Positions 9,273 through 17,985 are shown, numbered from the stretch's first letter. The stretch: 64,000 bases of DNA from Streptomyces sp. P9-A4 (GCF_036634195.1 NZ_JAZIFY010000001.1:5714501-5778500); one strand, 5' to 3'. Notes: generated from the letters alone by a model not told the origin. Translations and numbers: made by a program.

Positions 9273-9316
9273 CGTTTCCGGAGACGTCACGACGCGTCAG
9301 GACGTCTCCGGGAGCG

Positions 9317-9847
9317 TCAGGGGCGTACGGAGCCGAGCAGTGCGGCGAAGGCTTGAGGGTCCGCGTCGAAGCCGTGACTGAGAGGGTGGTACGTCCACCC
9401 GTCGGCGTCGTGGCGTACGAACTCGACGACCGTCGCCGACAGCGCGTCAGGGACGTCCGCGAAGTCGTGGACCAGCAGGTCGTCGTAGCCCTCGCGGATC
9501 CGTATGCCCGTGTTCGCAATGTCGCCGAAGGCCCGCCGCCCGCCGCCCTGTTGTATGGCGACGCCCACCACCACGCGCGCGTAGCGCGGTGCCAGCCGGT
9601 CCAGTTCGAGGGTCATAGCCTCGTCGTAGCCGAATCCCTGCCCCGTACGGCTGTCCCGGTGGAGCGTGATGGTGCCGTCGGGGGAGCGACTGCCGAAGTG
9701 CACCAGCTGGTCCGGTGCTCCGGTCGGGTCGTCCGCCGTGAAGACGCCGGCGACGAGGTCCAGGTCGTGGGCGGGTGCCCCGGCCGGCGCGGGGTCCCAC
9801 TTGAGCGCCACCTCGACCCGTCCGACCCCTTTGCTGAGTCCGCTCAT
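9317..9847 (-). CDS. TerD-family protein
   Basis: The 176-residue protein has the TerD fold signature: DLDLVAGVF near the N-terminus, HFGSRSPDGTITLHRDSRTG with the acidic calcium-binding pattern, and GYDEAMTLELDRLAP. TerD proteins are cytoplasmic calcium-binding proteins linked to tellurite and stress resistance, and Streptomyces has many copies linked to development. ATG at 9847 has GAGGGGAAG upstream. It stands alone with no ter partners nearby, so a role in tellurite resistance cannot be inferred. Confidence 0.85.
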   Translation of the reverse strand: MSGLSKGVGRVEVALKWDPAPAGAPAHDLDLVAGVFTADDPTGAPDQLVHFGSRSPDGTITLHRDSRTGQGFGYDEAMTLELDRLAPRYARVVVGVAIQQGGGRRAFGDIANTGIRIREGYDDLLVHDFADVPDALSATVVEFVRHDADGWTYHPLSHGFDADPQAFAALLGSVRP

Positions 9848-9989
9848 GGTGCTTCCCCTCTCCGCGTACGCCCCCGCGCACGCCTCGCGTCGTACCGTCG
9901 ACCCGCTCGAAAGCCCGTGGTCCTGGGCTGATCACTCATGGTGTCATGGGGCTCCGACAGTGGACCCGGGGGTTGAGGGGGAGAATCGC

Positions 9990-10820
9990 GTGTGGAGCGG
10001 TGACGAGCTGGATCTCGACGCATATCTGGCTCGAATCGGATACGAGCCCGGACGTGACGGAGAACTCACCCCTGATCTCCGGACGTTGACGGACCTTCAC
10101 CGGGCGCACGTCGGAGCCGTTCCGTTCGAGAACCTCGACGTGGCCCTCGGACGGCCGGTTCCCCTGGACCTGAAGAGTCTCCAGGCCAAACTCGTCGAGC
10201 GCCGACGGGGCGGCTACTGCTACGAGCAGAACTCCCTGTTCGCGGCCGCCCTCGAACGGATCGGGTTCACGGTGTCCGCGCGAGGGGCCCGCAACCGGTC
10301 GCGGGGCACGTCGCTGCCGCCCGTCACGCACGCGCTGCTCGTCGTCACGATCGAGGGCGAACAGTGGCTCGCCGACGTCGGGTTCGGCTGGCAGGGGCCG
10401 CTGGAACCGGTACCCCTGCGGGACGGCGTCCGTGTCGAGCAGAGCGGCTGGACCTTCGGGATCGGTGTCGAGGGCGAGGGCGTTCATGTACTGCGTTCCC
10501 TACGGGCGGAGGGGTGGATCGATCTGTACGCGTTCGCCCCACAGAGCCTCTACCCGGGCGACTTCACCGTCATGAACCACTACAGCTCCAGCCATCCGCG
10601 GTCGCGCTTCCTCGGCCAGGTCGTGGCCCAGAAGCCAGGGGCCGACGCCCGCAGGGCACTGGTGCGCGAGACCCTCTCGATCGTTCGGGACGACGGCACC
10701 ACCGAGGAACGGGTCGTGAAAGCAGGTGAGTTGACCGCCGTCCTGGCGGCCGATTTCGGGATTGAACTGGACGAAGCGGAGCGCGCGGGGCTGGAGCGAC
10801 TGTATCCGGCGGACGCCTGA
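9990..10820 (+). CDS. nat: Arylamine N-acetyltransferase
   Basis: The 276-residue protein transfers an acetyl group from acetyl-CoA to arylamines or hydrazines. The Cys-His-Asp triad is visible as RGGYCYEQN, the His in THALLVV and the Asp in WLADVGFGW; PFENLDV is also typical of the family. I chose GTG 9990 because family similarity begins just after it (LDAYLARIGYE) and GGGGGAG precedes it. The long upstream extension is poor protein. The downstream neighbour on the same strand is a YdbC-like protein with its own promoter. Some relatives in antibiotic clusters close macrolactams, but nothing here supports that. Confidence 0.92.
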   Translation: MWSGDELDLDAYLARIGYEPGRDGELTPDLRTLTDLHRAHVGAVPFENLDVALGRPVPLDLKSLQAKLVERRRGGYCYEQNSLFAAALERIGFTVSARGARNRSRGTSLPPVTHALLVVTIEGEQWLADVGFGWQGPLEPVPLRDGVRVEQSGWTFGIGVEGEGVHVLRSLRAEGWIDLYAFAPQSLYPGDFTVMNHYSSSHPRSRFLGQVVAQKPGADARRALVRETLSIVRDDGTTEERVVKAGELTAVLAADFGIELDEAERAGLERLYPADA

Positions 10821-10860
10821 CGGGGGCTCACGGGGTCTGCCGGGGCGGTCGTCCGCCCCG

Positions 10861-10866
10861 TACGAT
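10861..10866 (+). promoter_or_regulatory. -10 element TACGAT for a leaderless transcript
   Basis: TACGAT ends 6 nt before the GTG at 10873. If transcription starts 7 nt after the last T, as is usual, the mRNA begins exactly at the start codon. No Shine-Dalgarno sequence is present. Confidence 0.55.
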
Positions 10867-10872
10867 GGCGCG

Positions 10873-11478
10873 GTGCTGGTCAAGTGGATTCGCTGCACCG
10901 TGACGGACCGTCGAGGGTTCGAGCGGGGGCAGCGGAAATGGGCGGGGCTGCTCGGTGAGCCGGGATTCCGGGGCCAGGGCGGCGGGTGGAGCCGGGCTCG
11001 TCCGGACGTCGCCCATATCTTCGCGTTCTGGGAGAGCCGGGCGTTCTACGACTCGTTCATGGCGCGCTCGCACGACCGGCTCGCGGCAACGCAGGCGGGC
11101 ACGTTCAAGGACGCCCAGGTCAAGCTGTTCGACCACCGCTTCGACGTGAAGACGGGGTTCGAGCCGCGGTTCACCGACGCCGACGTGGCACGGGTGGCGC
11201 ACTGTCGTGTCCACGAGGACCGTGCCGAGCACTTCGCGCTCATGCAGGAGAAGGTGTGGAACCCGGCGATGGCCGGGTCCCCGGGCATGCTGCGGGGCCT
11301 GTTCGGAGAGGCGCCCGGCAGCGAGTTCCTGGTGCTGTCGATGTGGAAGTCCGCGGCGGAACACGGAAAGTACCGGGTGGAGCGCATCGAGCGGCTCGGC
11401 CTGCGGGCCCGTACCGCGGCGGACGTCGCGGCGCTCGCCGGCGACGTGGTGCAGCTCGAATCGGGCTGGACCGTCTGA
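10873..11478 (+). CDS. YdbC-like (DUF4937) protein
   Basis: The 201-residue protein begins MLVKWIRCTVTDRRGFERGQRKWAGL and contains two similar halves (VAHIFAFWESRAFYDSFM... and ...EFLVLSMWKSAAEHGKYR). That pattern suggests tandem ferredoxin-like alpha/beta-barrel modules related to ABM-type domains; the exact function is unknown. GTG 10873 was chosen because the conserved sequence starts there and a -10 element lies 6 nt upstream, implying a leaderless message. The stop lies 6 bp from the convergent TetR stop, with no room for a separate terminator. Confidence 0.8.
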   Translation: MLVKWIRCTVTDRRGFERGQRKWAGLLGEPGFRGQGGGWSRARPDVAHIFAFWESRAFYDSFMARSHDRLAATQAGTFKDAQVKLFDHRFDVKTGFEPRFTDADVARVAHCRVHEDRAEHFALMQEKVWNPAMAGSPGMLRGLFGEAPGSEFLVLSMWKSAAEHGKYRVERIERLGLRARTAADVAALAGDVVQLESGWTV

Positions 11479-11484
11479 GCCCTC

Positions 11485-12114
11485 CTACGCGGGGATGTAG
11501 GCGCCCGCGTCGATCCCCGCGCACGCCGCCCGCGCCGACTGGTCCGCGAGCGCGCCGTCGATCGGCTCGCGGGTGACGAACAGCCGTAGGAACAAGGGTG
11601 CCGAGACGGCCCGGACGACCGCGCCCGGGTCGGTGCCCCGAGGCGCCTCGCCGCGGTCCACGGCGCGGCTGACGACGCTCTCGCAGCGACGGAAACGCTC
11701 GGTGTAGAAGGCGCGGAGGGCCTCGGCGGCCCGTGGCGACTGGAACGCGGCGCCGACGAACGCGGTCGGTGCGGCGGCCCGGGCGGGATCGCCGAACGCG
11801 TCGACGACCTCGCGCGCGAGGGCGCGCAGATCCCCCGCGAGGCTGCCGGTGTCCGGTGGCGTCCAGGTGTCCTCGCCGGCCAGGTCGAGCGCGTCGGCGA
11901 GAAGTCCTTCGACGCTGCCCCAGCGGCGGTAGAGCGTCGTCTTGTGGACCCCGGAATGTTCCGCCACGTATTCCACGGTGAGTGCGGGGTAGCCGTGCTC
12001 CGACAGGCCGGTCAGGACGGCGTCGCACACGGCGGCCCGGGTGCGAGCGGTCCGCCCGCCGGGGCGGGTGCTGCCGGGGGCCGGGGCGGGGAGATTCTCG
12101 GACGAGTCATTCAA
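11485..12114 (-). CDS. TetR-family regulator, divergent from an ABC-F gene
   Basis: The 209-residue protein has an N-terminal helix-turn-helix (LTVEYVAEHSGVHKTTLYRRWGSVEGL, residues about 46-72) and a helical ligand-binding C-terminus with the EALRAFYTERFRRCE...GAVVRAVSAPLFLRLFVTREPID pattern of one TetR_C class. ATG 12114 has AGGAG 9 nt upstream. Only 96 bp separate it from the ABC-F start, and a perfect palindrome lies between them. It is the likely repressor of itself and the ABC-F gene, released by an unknown ligand, perhaps the drug itself. Confidence 0.88.
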   Translation of the reverse strand: MNDSSENLPAPAPGSTRPGGRTARTRAAVCDAVLTGLSEHGYPALTVEYVAEHSGVHKTTLYRRWGSVEGLLADALDLAGEDTWTPPDTGSLAGDLRALAREVVDAFGDPARAAAPTAFVGAAFQSPRAAEALRAFYTERFRRCESVVSRAVDRGEAPRGTDPGAVVRAVSAPLFLRLFVTREPIDGALADQSARAACAGIDAGAYIPA

Positions 12115-12140
12115 CTGCTACTCCTGTTGCGTTAGGTGAT

Positions 12141-12157
12141 CGAGTGTGCCACACTCG
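12141..12157. promoter_or_regulatory. Palindromic operator between TetR and ABC-F genes
   Basis: CGAGTGTG-C-CACACTCG is a perfect 17-bp inverted repeat in the 96-bp divergent gap. TTGCGTTA (12127-12134) and TTGCGTTT (12175-12182) flank it as direct repeats. The position fits a TetR operator controlling both genes. Confidence 0.65.
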
Positions 12158-12210
12158 CGTTAATGCGATCCAGGTTGCGTTTAACCCTTTCTCTCTTCAT
12201 GGAGGCGCCC

Positions 12211-13821
12211 TTGCCGACTCAGATCTCCCTGCACGACGTCGTCGTGACCCGCGGCGACCGACTTCTCCTCGACCAGGTCTCGCTCTCCGTGCGCCCCGGA
12301 GAGCGGATCGGGATCGTGGGGGAGAACGGCGCGGGCAAGTCGACCCTGCTGCGCCTCCTCGCCGGGGCGGAGCAGCCCGACGAGGGCAGAGTCGTCGCAC
12401 TCGCCGAAGGCGGAGTGCGGATGCTCGCGCAGACCCCGGAGCTGCCGCCCGAGGCCACCGTCGGCGACGCCGTCGACATCGCGCTCACCGACATCCGCTC
12501 CATGGAGCGGCGGCTGCGCGCACTCGAAGCGGGACTCGACCGGGCGAGCGAGGCTGAACTCGCCGCCTACGGCGAACTCCTCACCGCCTACGAGTCGCGG
12601 GGCGGGTACGAGGCGGATGCCCGAGTCGACAAAGCGCTGTACGGACTCGGCCTCGCCAGGGCGGGCCGGGAGCGCCGGCTCGGCAGCCTCTCGGGCGGCG
12701 AGCAGGCCCGACTCGGCATCGCCTGCGCGATAGCGGCGGGCCCCGAGGTGCTTCTCCTCGACGAACCGACCAACCACCTCGACGGGTCCGCGCTCGACTG
12801 GCTGGAGGGGGCGCTCCTGGCGCACCGAGGCACCGTGGTGGCCGTCTCGCACGACCGGACCTTCCTGGAGCGGATCGCCACCGCGATCGTCGAGGTGGAC
12901 GGTGACCGCCGGGCCCTCGTCCGGTACGGCGACGGGTATACCGGCTACCGCGCGGCGCGGGAAGCCGCCCGGCGGCGATGGGACGAGGCGTACGAGGAGT
13001 GGTGCGCGGAGGCGGAGCGCCTGGAGACGTACGCGGCGACCATGGCCCGCGGTGTCGCACCCGGAAGGGAGATGAAGGACAACAACAAGATGGCCTTCGA
13101 CCGGGCCGCCGGGCGCGTCCAGGCCTCTGTCTCCGGGCGCGTCCGCAATGCCGGGGAGCGGTTGAGGAGACTCCGGGAGAAGCCCGTTCCCCAGCCGCCG
13201 CCACCCCTCTCCTTCACCGCCAGGCCCCTCGCCGGCGCCGCCGAGGGGGCGCTCGTCACCCTCGCCGGGGTGCGGGTCGCCGACCGACTCGCCGTTGAGA
13301 CGCTCACCGTCGGAGCGGGGGAGCGGCTGCTCGTCCACGGAGGCAACGGCGCAGGGAAGTCCACGCTGCTCAAGGTCATCGCCGGGGCCGTCCGCCCCGA
13401 CGCGGGAGACGTCCGGCGGACCGGACGCATCGGGTACCTGGCCCAGGACACGACCGTACGACGCCCGGAGGAACGGCTGCTCGCCTCGTTCGGGCGGGGG
13501 CTCGGCATACCCGAGGACGAGCAGGCCGAACTGCTCCTCTCATACGGACTGTTCCGGCCGGCCGACCTGAGCGTGCCGGTCGGCGGGCTCTCCGCAGGCC
13601 AGTTCCGTCGGCTGGCACTCGCCCGGATCCTGGCCAGGCCCGCCGATCTCCTGCTGCTCGACGAGCCGGGCAACCACCTGGCGCCGGGGCTCGTTGAGGA
13701 ACTGGAAGAGGCCCTGGAACAGTGGAAGGGGGCCCTCGTGGTCGTCTCGCACGACCGTGCCCTGCGCCGCCGCTTCACCGGGCGGATACGCCGGATGGAC
13801 TCCGGACGCCTCCTCGGCTGA
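12211..13821 (+). CDS. ABC-F ATPase, probable ribosome-protection antibiotic resistance protein
   Basis: Two ABC domains lack membrane segments: Walker A GENGAGKST and GGNGAGKST, signatures LSGGEQAR and LSAGQFRR, Walker B LLLDEPTNHLD and LLLDEPGNHL. The inter-domain linker has GREMKDNNKMAFDRAAGRVQASVS, a pattern I associate with drug-producer ABC-F proteins of the OleB/TlrC group, which displace antibiotics from the ribosome. I chose TTG 12211 (536 aa) because GGAGG sits at 12201-12205. ATG 12199 is the alternative but lacks a ribosome site. The substrate is unknown. Confidence 0.85.
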   Translation: MPTQISLHDVVVTRGDRLLLDQVSLSVRPGERIGIVGENGAGKSTLLRLLAGAEQPDEGRVVALAEGGVRMLAQTPELPPEATVGDAVDIALTDIRSMERRLRALEAGLDRASEAELAAYGELLTAYESRGGYEADARVDKALYGLGLARAGRERRLGSLSGGEQARLGIACAIAAGPEVLLLDEPTNHLDGSALDWLEGALLAHRGTVVAVSHDRTFLERIATAIVEVDGDRRALVRYGDGYTGYRAAREAARRRWDEAYEEWCAEAERLETYAATMARGVAPGREMKDNNKMAFDRAAGRVQASVSGRVRNAGERLRRLREKPVPQPPPPLSFTARPLAGAAEGALVTLAGVRVADRLAVETLTVGAGERLLVHGGNGAGKSTLLKVIAGAVRPDAGDVRRTGRIGYLAQDTTVRRPEERLLASFGRGLGIPEDEQAELLLSYGLFRPADLSVPVGGLSAGQFRRLALARILARPADLLLLDEPGNHLAPGLVEELEEALEQWKGALVVVSHDRALRRRFTGRIRRMDSGRLLG

Positions 13822-13842
13822 GCCTGCCCGGGACCGGCGATC

Positions 13843-13848
13843 TAGGGT
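13843..13848 (+). promoter_or_regulatory. -10 element TAGGGT for a leaderless transcript
   Basis: TAGGGT ends exactly 6 nt before ATG 13855, so transcription is predicted to begin at the A of ATG. No ribosome site is seen in the 33-bp gap after the ABC-F stop. Confidence 0.55.
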
Positions 13849-13854
13849 CTGGGT

Positions 13855-14514
13855 ATGGCACGACCGCGGCGCATCGTCCTCGTACGGCACGGAGAGTCCG
13901 AGGGCAATGTCGATGACACGGTGTACGAACGGGAGCCCGACCACGCGCTGCGGCTCACCGGGACCGGCTGGGAGCAGGCGGAGGAGACGGGGGAGCGGCT
14001 GCGCGAACTCTTCGGGGACGAGACGGTCAGCGTCTACGTCTCGCCGTACCGTCGCACCCACGAGACGCTCCGGGCCTTCCGGTTGCCCGCCGATCAGGTG
14101 CGCGTACGCGAGGAACCGCGACTGCGGGAGCAGGACTGGGGCAACTGGCAGGAGCGGGAGGACGTGCGCCTGCAGAAGGCCTATCGGGACGCCTACGGGC
14201 ACTTCTTCTATCGCTTCGCCCAGGGCGAGTCCGGGGCGGACGTCTACGACCGGGTCGGGGCGTTCCTGGAGAGCCTGTACCGCAGTTTCGAGGCGCCCGA
14301 CCATCCGCCCAACGTCCTGCTCGTCACCCATGGGCTGACCATGCGCCTGTTCTGCATGCGCTGGTTCCACTGGACGGTCGCGGACTTCGAGTCGCTCTCG
14401 AACCCCGGCAACGCCGAGACCCGCGTCCTCCTGCTCGGTGAGGACGGGCGATACCGCCTGGACAGGCCGTTCGAACGCTGGCGTACCCCGGAACCGTACG
14501 GCCCCACCGGATAG
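13855..14514 (+). CDS. Histidine phosphatase (phosphoglycerate-mutase-like) family protein
   Basis: The 219-residue protein starts MARPRRIVLVRHGESEGNVDD, the RHGE motif carrying the phosphohistidine. YVSPYRRTHETLR provides the second arginine, and LLVTHGLTMRLF the second histidine. The substrate cannot be read from sequence; relatives dephosphorylate sugars, nucleotides or proteins. The gene is followed after 12 bp by an ADP-ribosylglycohydrolase, and its TAG stop forms part of that gene's predicted -10 element. Confidence 0.9.
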   Translation: MARPRRIVLVRHGESEGNVDDTVYEREPDHALRLTGTGWEQAEETGERLRELFGDETVSVYVSPYRRTHETLRAFRLPADQVRVREEPRLREQDWGNWQEREDVRLQKAYRDAYGHFFYRFAQGESGADVYDRVGAFLESLYRSFEAPDHPPNVLLVTHGLTMRLFCMRWFHWTVADFESLSNPGNAETRVLLLGEDGRYRLDRPFERWRTPEPYGPTG

Positions 14515-14517
14515 AGT
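14512..14517 (+). promoter_or_regulatory. -10 element TAGAGT overlapping a stop codon
   Basis: TAGAGT includes the TAG stop of the phosphatase gene (14512-14514) and ends 9 nt before the ATG at 14527. The predicted leader is about 3 nt. Confidence 0.4.
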
Positions 14518-14526
14518 GGCAGACCG

Positions 14527-15435
14527 ATGACCGCTGACTCCGCATTCGACCGGCGCTTCGACCGCGCCCTGGCCAGCCTGCGCGGGCTGTCCGTGGGAGA
14601 CGCCCTGGGCTCCCAGTTCTTCGTCCCCGCCCACTATCCCCTGCTGAAGCGGCGCGAGCTGCCCGACGGCCCCTGGCAGTGGACCGACGACACCGAGATG
14701 GCCTGCTCCGTCCTCGCGGTCCTCGCCGCCCACCACCGGATCGACCAGGACGCCCTGGCCATGTCCTTCGCCCGGCACCACGACTTCGACCGGGGCTACG
14801 GCCCCGCGGTCAACCGCATGCTCCGGCTCATCCGGGAAGGCGGCGACTGGCGGGAGCTGGCCGCCGCGCTCTTCCAGGGCCAGGGTTCCTGGGGCAACGG
14901 CGCCGCCATGCGGATCGCCCCGCTCGGAGCCTGGTACGCGGACGACCCGGAGCAGGCGACGCACCAGGCCGAGATCTCCGCGTACACGACCCACCAGCAC
15001 CGCGAGGCCGTGGTCGGCGCGATGGCGGTGGCAGCCGCCGCGGCTCTGGCCGCCGACCTCGCAGGACCGCCCACGCCCGAGGCGCTGCTCGACGGGGTCA
15101 TCGCCCTCGTGCCCCGCAGTGCGGTGGGGGCGGGGCTGCGCCGGGCGCGCGACATGCTCGACTACGGCGACGCGGGCACGGTCGCCGCGGTCCTCGGCAG
15201 TGGCCGCCGGACCAGCGCACACGACACGGTGCCCTTCGCGCTCTGGTCGGCGGCGCGTGGCCTCGGCGACTACGAGCGGGTGTTCTGGACGACCGCGCAG
15301 GTCGGCGGTGACGTCGACACGACCTGTGCCATTGCCGGGGGCGTCGTGGCCTCCGCGACGAACGGCGCGCCGCCGGCGGACTGGCTGCGGCAGACCGAGG
15401 ACCTTCCCGAGTGGGTTCCGGTCGAGGTGGCCTGA
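14527..15435 (+). CDS. ADP-ribosylglycohydrolase (DraG/ARH) family protein
   Basis: The 302-residue protein has the DraG/ARH dinuclear metal motifs: GDALGSQFF with WTDDTEMA near the N-terminus and QVGGDVDTTCAIAGGVVAS near the C-terminus. Members remove ADP-ribose from arginine, other protein or nucleic-acid groups, or from small molecules. It directly follows the histidine phosphatase, which suggests joint turnover of an ADP-ribosylated or phosphorylated compound; that link is inference. No toxin-like ADP-ribosyltransferase is in the window. Confidence 0.9.
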   Translation: MTADSAFDRRFDRALASLRGLSVGDALGSQFFVPAHYPLLKRRELPDGPWQWTDDTEMACSVLAVLAAHHRIDQDALAMSFARHHDFDRGYGPAVNRMLRLIREGGDWRELAAALFQGQGSWGNGAAMRIAPLGAWYADDPEQATHQAEISAYTTHQHREAVVGAMAVAAAAALAADLAGPPTPEALLDGVIALVPRSAVGAGLRRARDMLDYGDAGTVAAVLGSGRRTSAHDTVPFALWSAARGLGDYERVFWTTAQVGGDVDTTCAIAGGVVASATNGAPPADWLRQTEDLPEWVPVEVA

Positions 15436-15445
15436 GGCGGCGCGG

Positions 15446-15479
15446 CGGCCCCCGGACCCGGTGAGGGGTTCGGGGGCCG
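15446..15479. terminator. Convergent terminator hairpin
   Basis: CGGCCCCCGGACCC (15446-15459) pairs with GGGTTCGGGGGCCG (15466-15479) with one G-T pair. It lies 10 bp after the glycohydrolase stop and faces the end of the MFS gene. Confidence 0.7.
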
Positions 15480-15554
15480 TCGACGCCCTCTCGGGCGACC
15501 CGCTCTCGGGCCACCGGGTCCGGGACGGACGGCCGGCCCTCGGACCCTTCGTCC

Positions 15555-17108
15555 TCAGGCCACCGGTCCGCCGGCCTCGGCGCGACCGCTGAGTGCTTCC
15601 AGGTCGCTCTTGCGGACCCGGATCACCAGGGCGGCAGTGAGCAGCGCGATCACTACCATCGCGACGCCGGCCGTGAAGGCCGAGGAGATGCCGGAGGTGA
15701 GAACCTCGTGGCTCCAGGGCGCGGGCAGTTCCTTGGTCTTCAGGGCCTCGGCCTGCTGCTCGGGCGTGGAGTTCGCCAGGAAGTCCGGCAGCTGCTTCTC
15801 ACCCTCCTCGCGGCTGGCGGTACCGAAGACCGTGACCAGGATGGACAGGCCGAGCGAACCGCCCACCTGCTGCGTGGCGTTGAGCAGGCCCGACGCGGCG
15901 CCCGCCTCGTGCTGGGCCACACCGGAGACGGCCGTGAGCGTGAGCGTCACGAAATTGAGGCCCATGCCGAAGCCGAACAGGACCATCGGGCCGAGGACGC
16001 CGCCCGCATAGGAGCTGTCTGACGAGATGAACGACAGCCAGAACAGGCCGGTGCCGGTGATCGCCGCACCGCTCACCATGAACGGCTTGGGCCCCAGGAC
16101 CGGCAGCATCTTTTGCGCGAGTGCCGCGCCGGAGCCGATCGCCAGCGTGACGGGCAGGAACGCGAGCCCGGAGCGGATCGGTGTGTACCCCAGGACGCCC
16201 TGAACCCAGAGCACGATGAAGAAGAACATGCCGAACATGGCGGCCGCCAGGCTGAGCATGATCACGTACGTGCCCGAGCGGTTGCGGTCGGCGAACATCC
16301 GGAGCGGCGTGATCGGTTCCTTGGCACGCGACTCCACGAGCGCGAACGCCACGAGAAGGAGGGCCGCCGCGACGAAGGAGCCGATGGTCAGCTCGTCCTT
16401 CCAGCCGCTCTCGGACGCCCGGATGAACCCGTAGACCAGGGCGGCCATGCCGAGCGTCGAGGTGGCGGCGCCCACGATGTCGAACCGGCCCGGGTGGCGC
16501 TGGGACTCCGTGATGTAGCGCGGGGTGAGGAACGCGATCAGCAGGCCGATCGGAACGTTGACGAAGAAGACCCAACGCCAGTCGAGCCACTCCGTGAGCA
16601 TGCCGCCGGCGAGCAGACCGACCGCGCCGCCACCGGCGGATACGGCGGCGAACACACCGAATGCCCGGTTGCGCTCGGGTCCTTCGGGGAACGTCGTCGT
16701 GATCAGCGCGAGCGAGGTGGGCGAGGCGATGGCGCCGCCCACCCCCTGGAGGGCCCGCGCCGCGAGCAACTGCCAGGGCTCCTGGGCGAAGCCTCCGAGG
16801 AGCGAGGCGAAGGTGAAGAGCAGGATGCCGGTCATGAACACCCGGCGGCGGCCCAGGATGTCCCCCGCACGTCCGCCGAGGAGCAGCAGGCCACCGAAGG
16901 TGAGCGTGTAGGCGCTGAGCACCCACGACAGGTCGGTGGTGGAGAAGGAGAGCGCGTCCTGGATGTGCGGCAGCGCGATGTTCACGATGGTGGCGTCGAG
17001 AACGACCATCAGCTGGCAGGTGGCGATGACGGCCAGGGCGATACCCGGTCGGCCTCCGGCGCGCGCTGGCCCGTCCTTGGTCTGTGTGTCCACCGGAGAA
17101 GTTGTCAC
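15555..17108 (-). CDS. MFS drug efflux transporter, DHA2 (14-helix) family
   Basis: The 517-residue protein has many hydrophobic helices and the DHA2 motifs LDATIVNIALPHIQ in helix 1, GGRAGDILGRRRVF (motif A) after helix 2 and SPTSLALITTTFPEGPERNRAFG. Such pumps export drugs or dyes using the proton gradient. Start GTG 17108 has a G-rich tract upstream. It diverges from a TetR gene, and two operators lie in the 132-bp gap, so it is almost certainly induced by a ligand of that repressor. The substrate is unknown. Confidence 0.9.
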   Translation of the reverse strand: MTTSPVDTQTKDGPARAGGRPGIALAVIATCQLMVVLDATIVNIALPHIQDALSFSTTDLSWVLSAYTLTFGGLLLLGGRAGDILGRRRVFMTGILLFTFASLLGGFAQEPWQLLAARALQGVGGAIASPTSLALITTTFPEGPERNRAFGVFAAVSAGGGAVGLLAGGMLTEWLDWRWVFFVNVPIGLLIAFLTPRYITESQRHPGRFDIVGAATSTLGMAALVYGFIRASESGWKDELTIGSFVAAALLLVAFALVESRAKEPITPLRMFADRNRSGTYVIMLSLAAAMFGMFFFIVLWVQGVLGYTPIRSGLAFLPVTLAIGSGAALAQKMLPVLGPKPFMVSGAAITGTGLFWLSFISSDSSYAGGVLGPMVLFGFGMGLNFVTLTLTAVSGVAQHEAGAASGLLNATQQVGGSLGLSILVTVFGTASREEGEKQLPDFLANSTPEQQAEALKTKELPAPWSHEVLTSGISSAFTAGVAMVVIALLTAALVIRVRKSDLEALSGRAEAGGPVA

Positions 17109-17131
17109 TATGGATCCCCCACGGAAGAATT

Positions 17132-17151
17132 AGTGAACGCACCCGTTCACT
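17132..17151. promoter_or_regulatory. TetR operator 1
   Basis: AGTGAACG-N4-CGTTCACT is a perfect 8-bp-arm palindrome, 24 bp before the MFS start codon. Confidence 0.85.
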
Positions 17152-17174
17152 GTCCATCACGGTAGTGAGTCCCC

Positions 17175-17200
17175 CACAGTGAACGCAACCGTTCACTGTG
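17175..17200. promoter_or_regulatory. TetR operator 2
   Basis: The same core, AGTGAACG-N4-CGTTCACT, occurs at 17178-17197, and flanking CAC/GTG extends the arms to 11 bp. Its centre is 46 bp from operator 1, leaving room for divergent promoters, each covered by one site. Confidence 0.85.
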
Positions 17201-17240
17201 CACCGCCGACGACACGATTCGCCTCAACGGAGAGATCCTG

Positions 17241-17858
17241 ATGGTTACTTCGCACTCCGCGGCCGCCGCCCGGCCGGCGGGGGTGTCGCTGCGACGCCGC
17301 GGACCCGTACTCGAGCGGGCCATCCTGGAGGCCGCGCTGGAACAGCTGAGCAGCGTCGGATGGAACGGTCTGACCATGGAGGGTGTCGCGGTCGGCGCGC
17401 AGACGGGTAAAGCCGCGGTGTACCGTCGCTGGCCGTCCAAGGAAGACCTCGTCGCGGACGCCCTCCGGGCCGGACTGCCGGCGCTGGGGAAGGCGCCGGA
17501 CCTCGGCAGCGTGCGCGAGGACCTGTACGAACTGTGCCGCCGGGTCCGTGACGTCATGTACTCCAAGCCCGGCTTCGCGCTTCGCGCCGTACTTCACGAA
17601 TGCGATGCAGAATCCGCTGAGCGGTTCCATGAGCTGATCGTCACCGGGGTGACCGAGCCCTCCGCCCGCCTCTTCAGGGATGTTGTAAAGCAAGGGGTGG
17701 CAAGGGGTGAGGTGCGGGCCGACGCCAATGACGACCTGGTCCTCGATGTCATCCCCGCCATGATGATGTACCGATCGAAAGTGTGCGCAAGCGAATGGTC
17801 GGACGGTGAGATCGCCGATCTGATCGACCGGATCATGGTGCCGCTGCTGCGCGCCTGA
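17241..17858 (+). CDS. TetR-family repressor of the divergent MFS pump
   Basis: The 205-residue protein has a helix-turn-helix at [32 protein letters not shown] (about 49-80) and a C-terminal ligand domain ending [41 protein letters not shown] lies before ATG 17241. The duplicated palindrome upstream and the divergent pump identify its likely targets: itself and the MFS gene. Confidence 0.9.
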   Translation: MVTSHSAAAARPAGVSLRRRGPVLERAILEAALEQLSSVGWNGLTMEGVAVGAQTGKAAVYRRWPSKEDLVADALRAGLPALGKAPDLGSVREDLYELCRRVRDVMYSKPGFALRAVLHECDAESAERFHELIVTGVTEPSARLFRDVVKQGVARGEVRADANDDLVLDVIPAMMMYRSKVCASEWSDGEIADLIDRIMVPLLRA

Positions 17859-17985
17859 CCCCGGCGGGACCGCCCCGAGACGCGGTCGCCGTACCCTCGG
17901 CGACCGCGCCGCGAAGGCCCCACGGGCGCCCGAGGGGAAACCGGGTACCGCACCCCGTGCCGAGCGGCGTAACCTGTCAGGCGCC

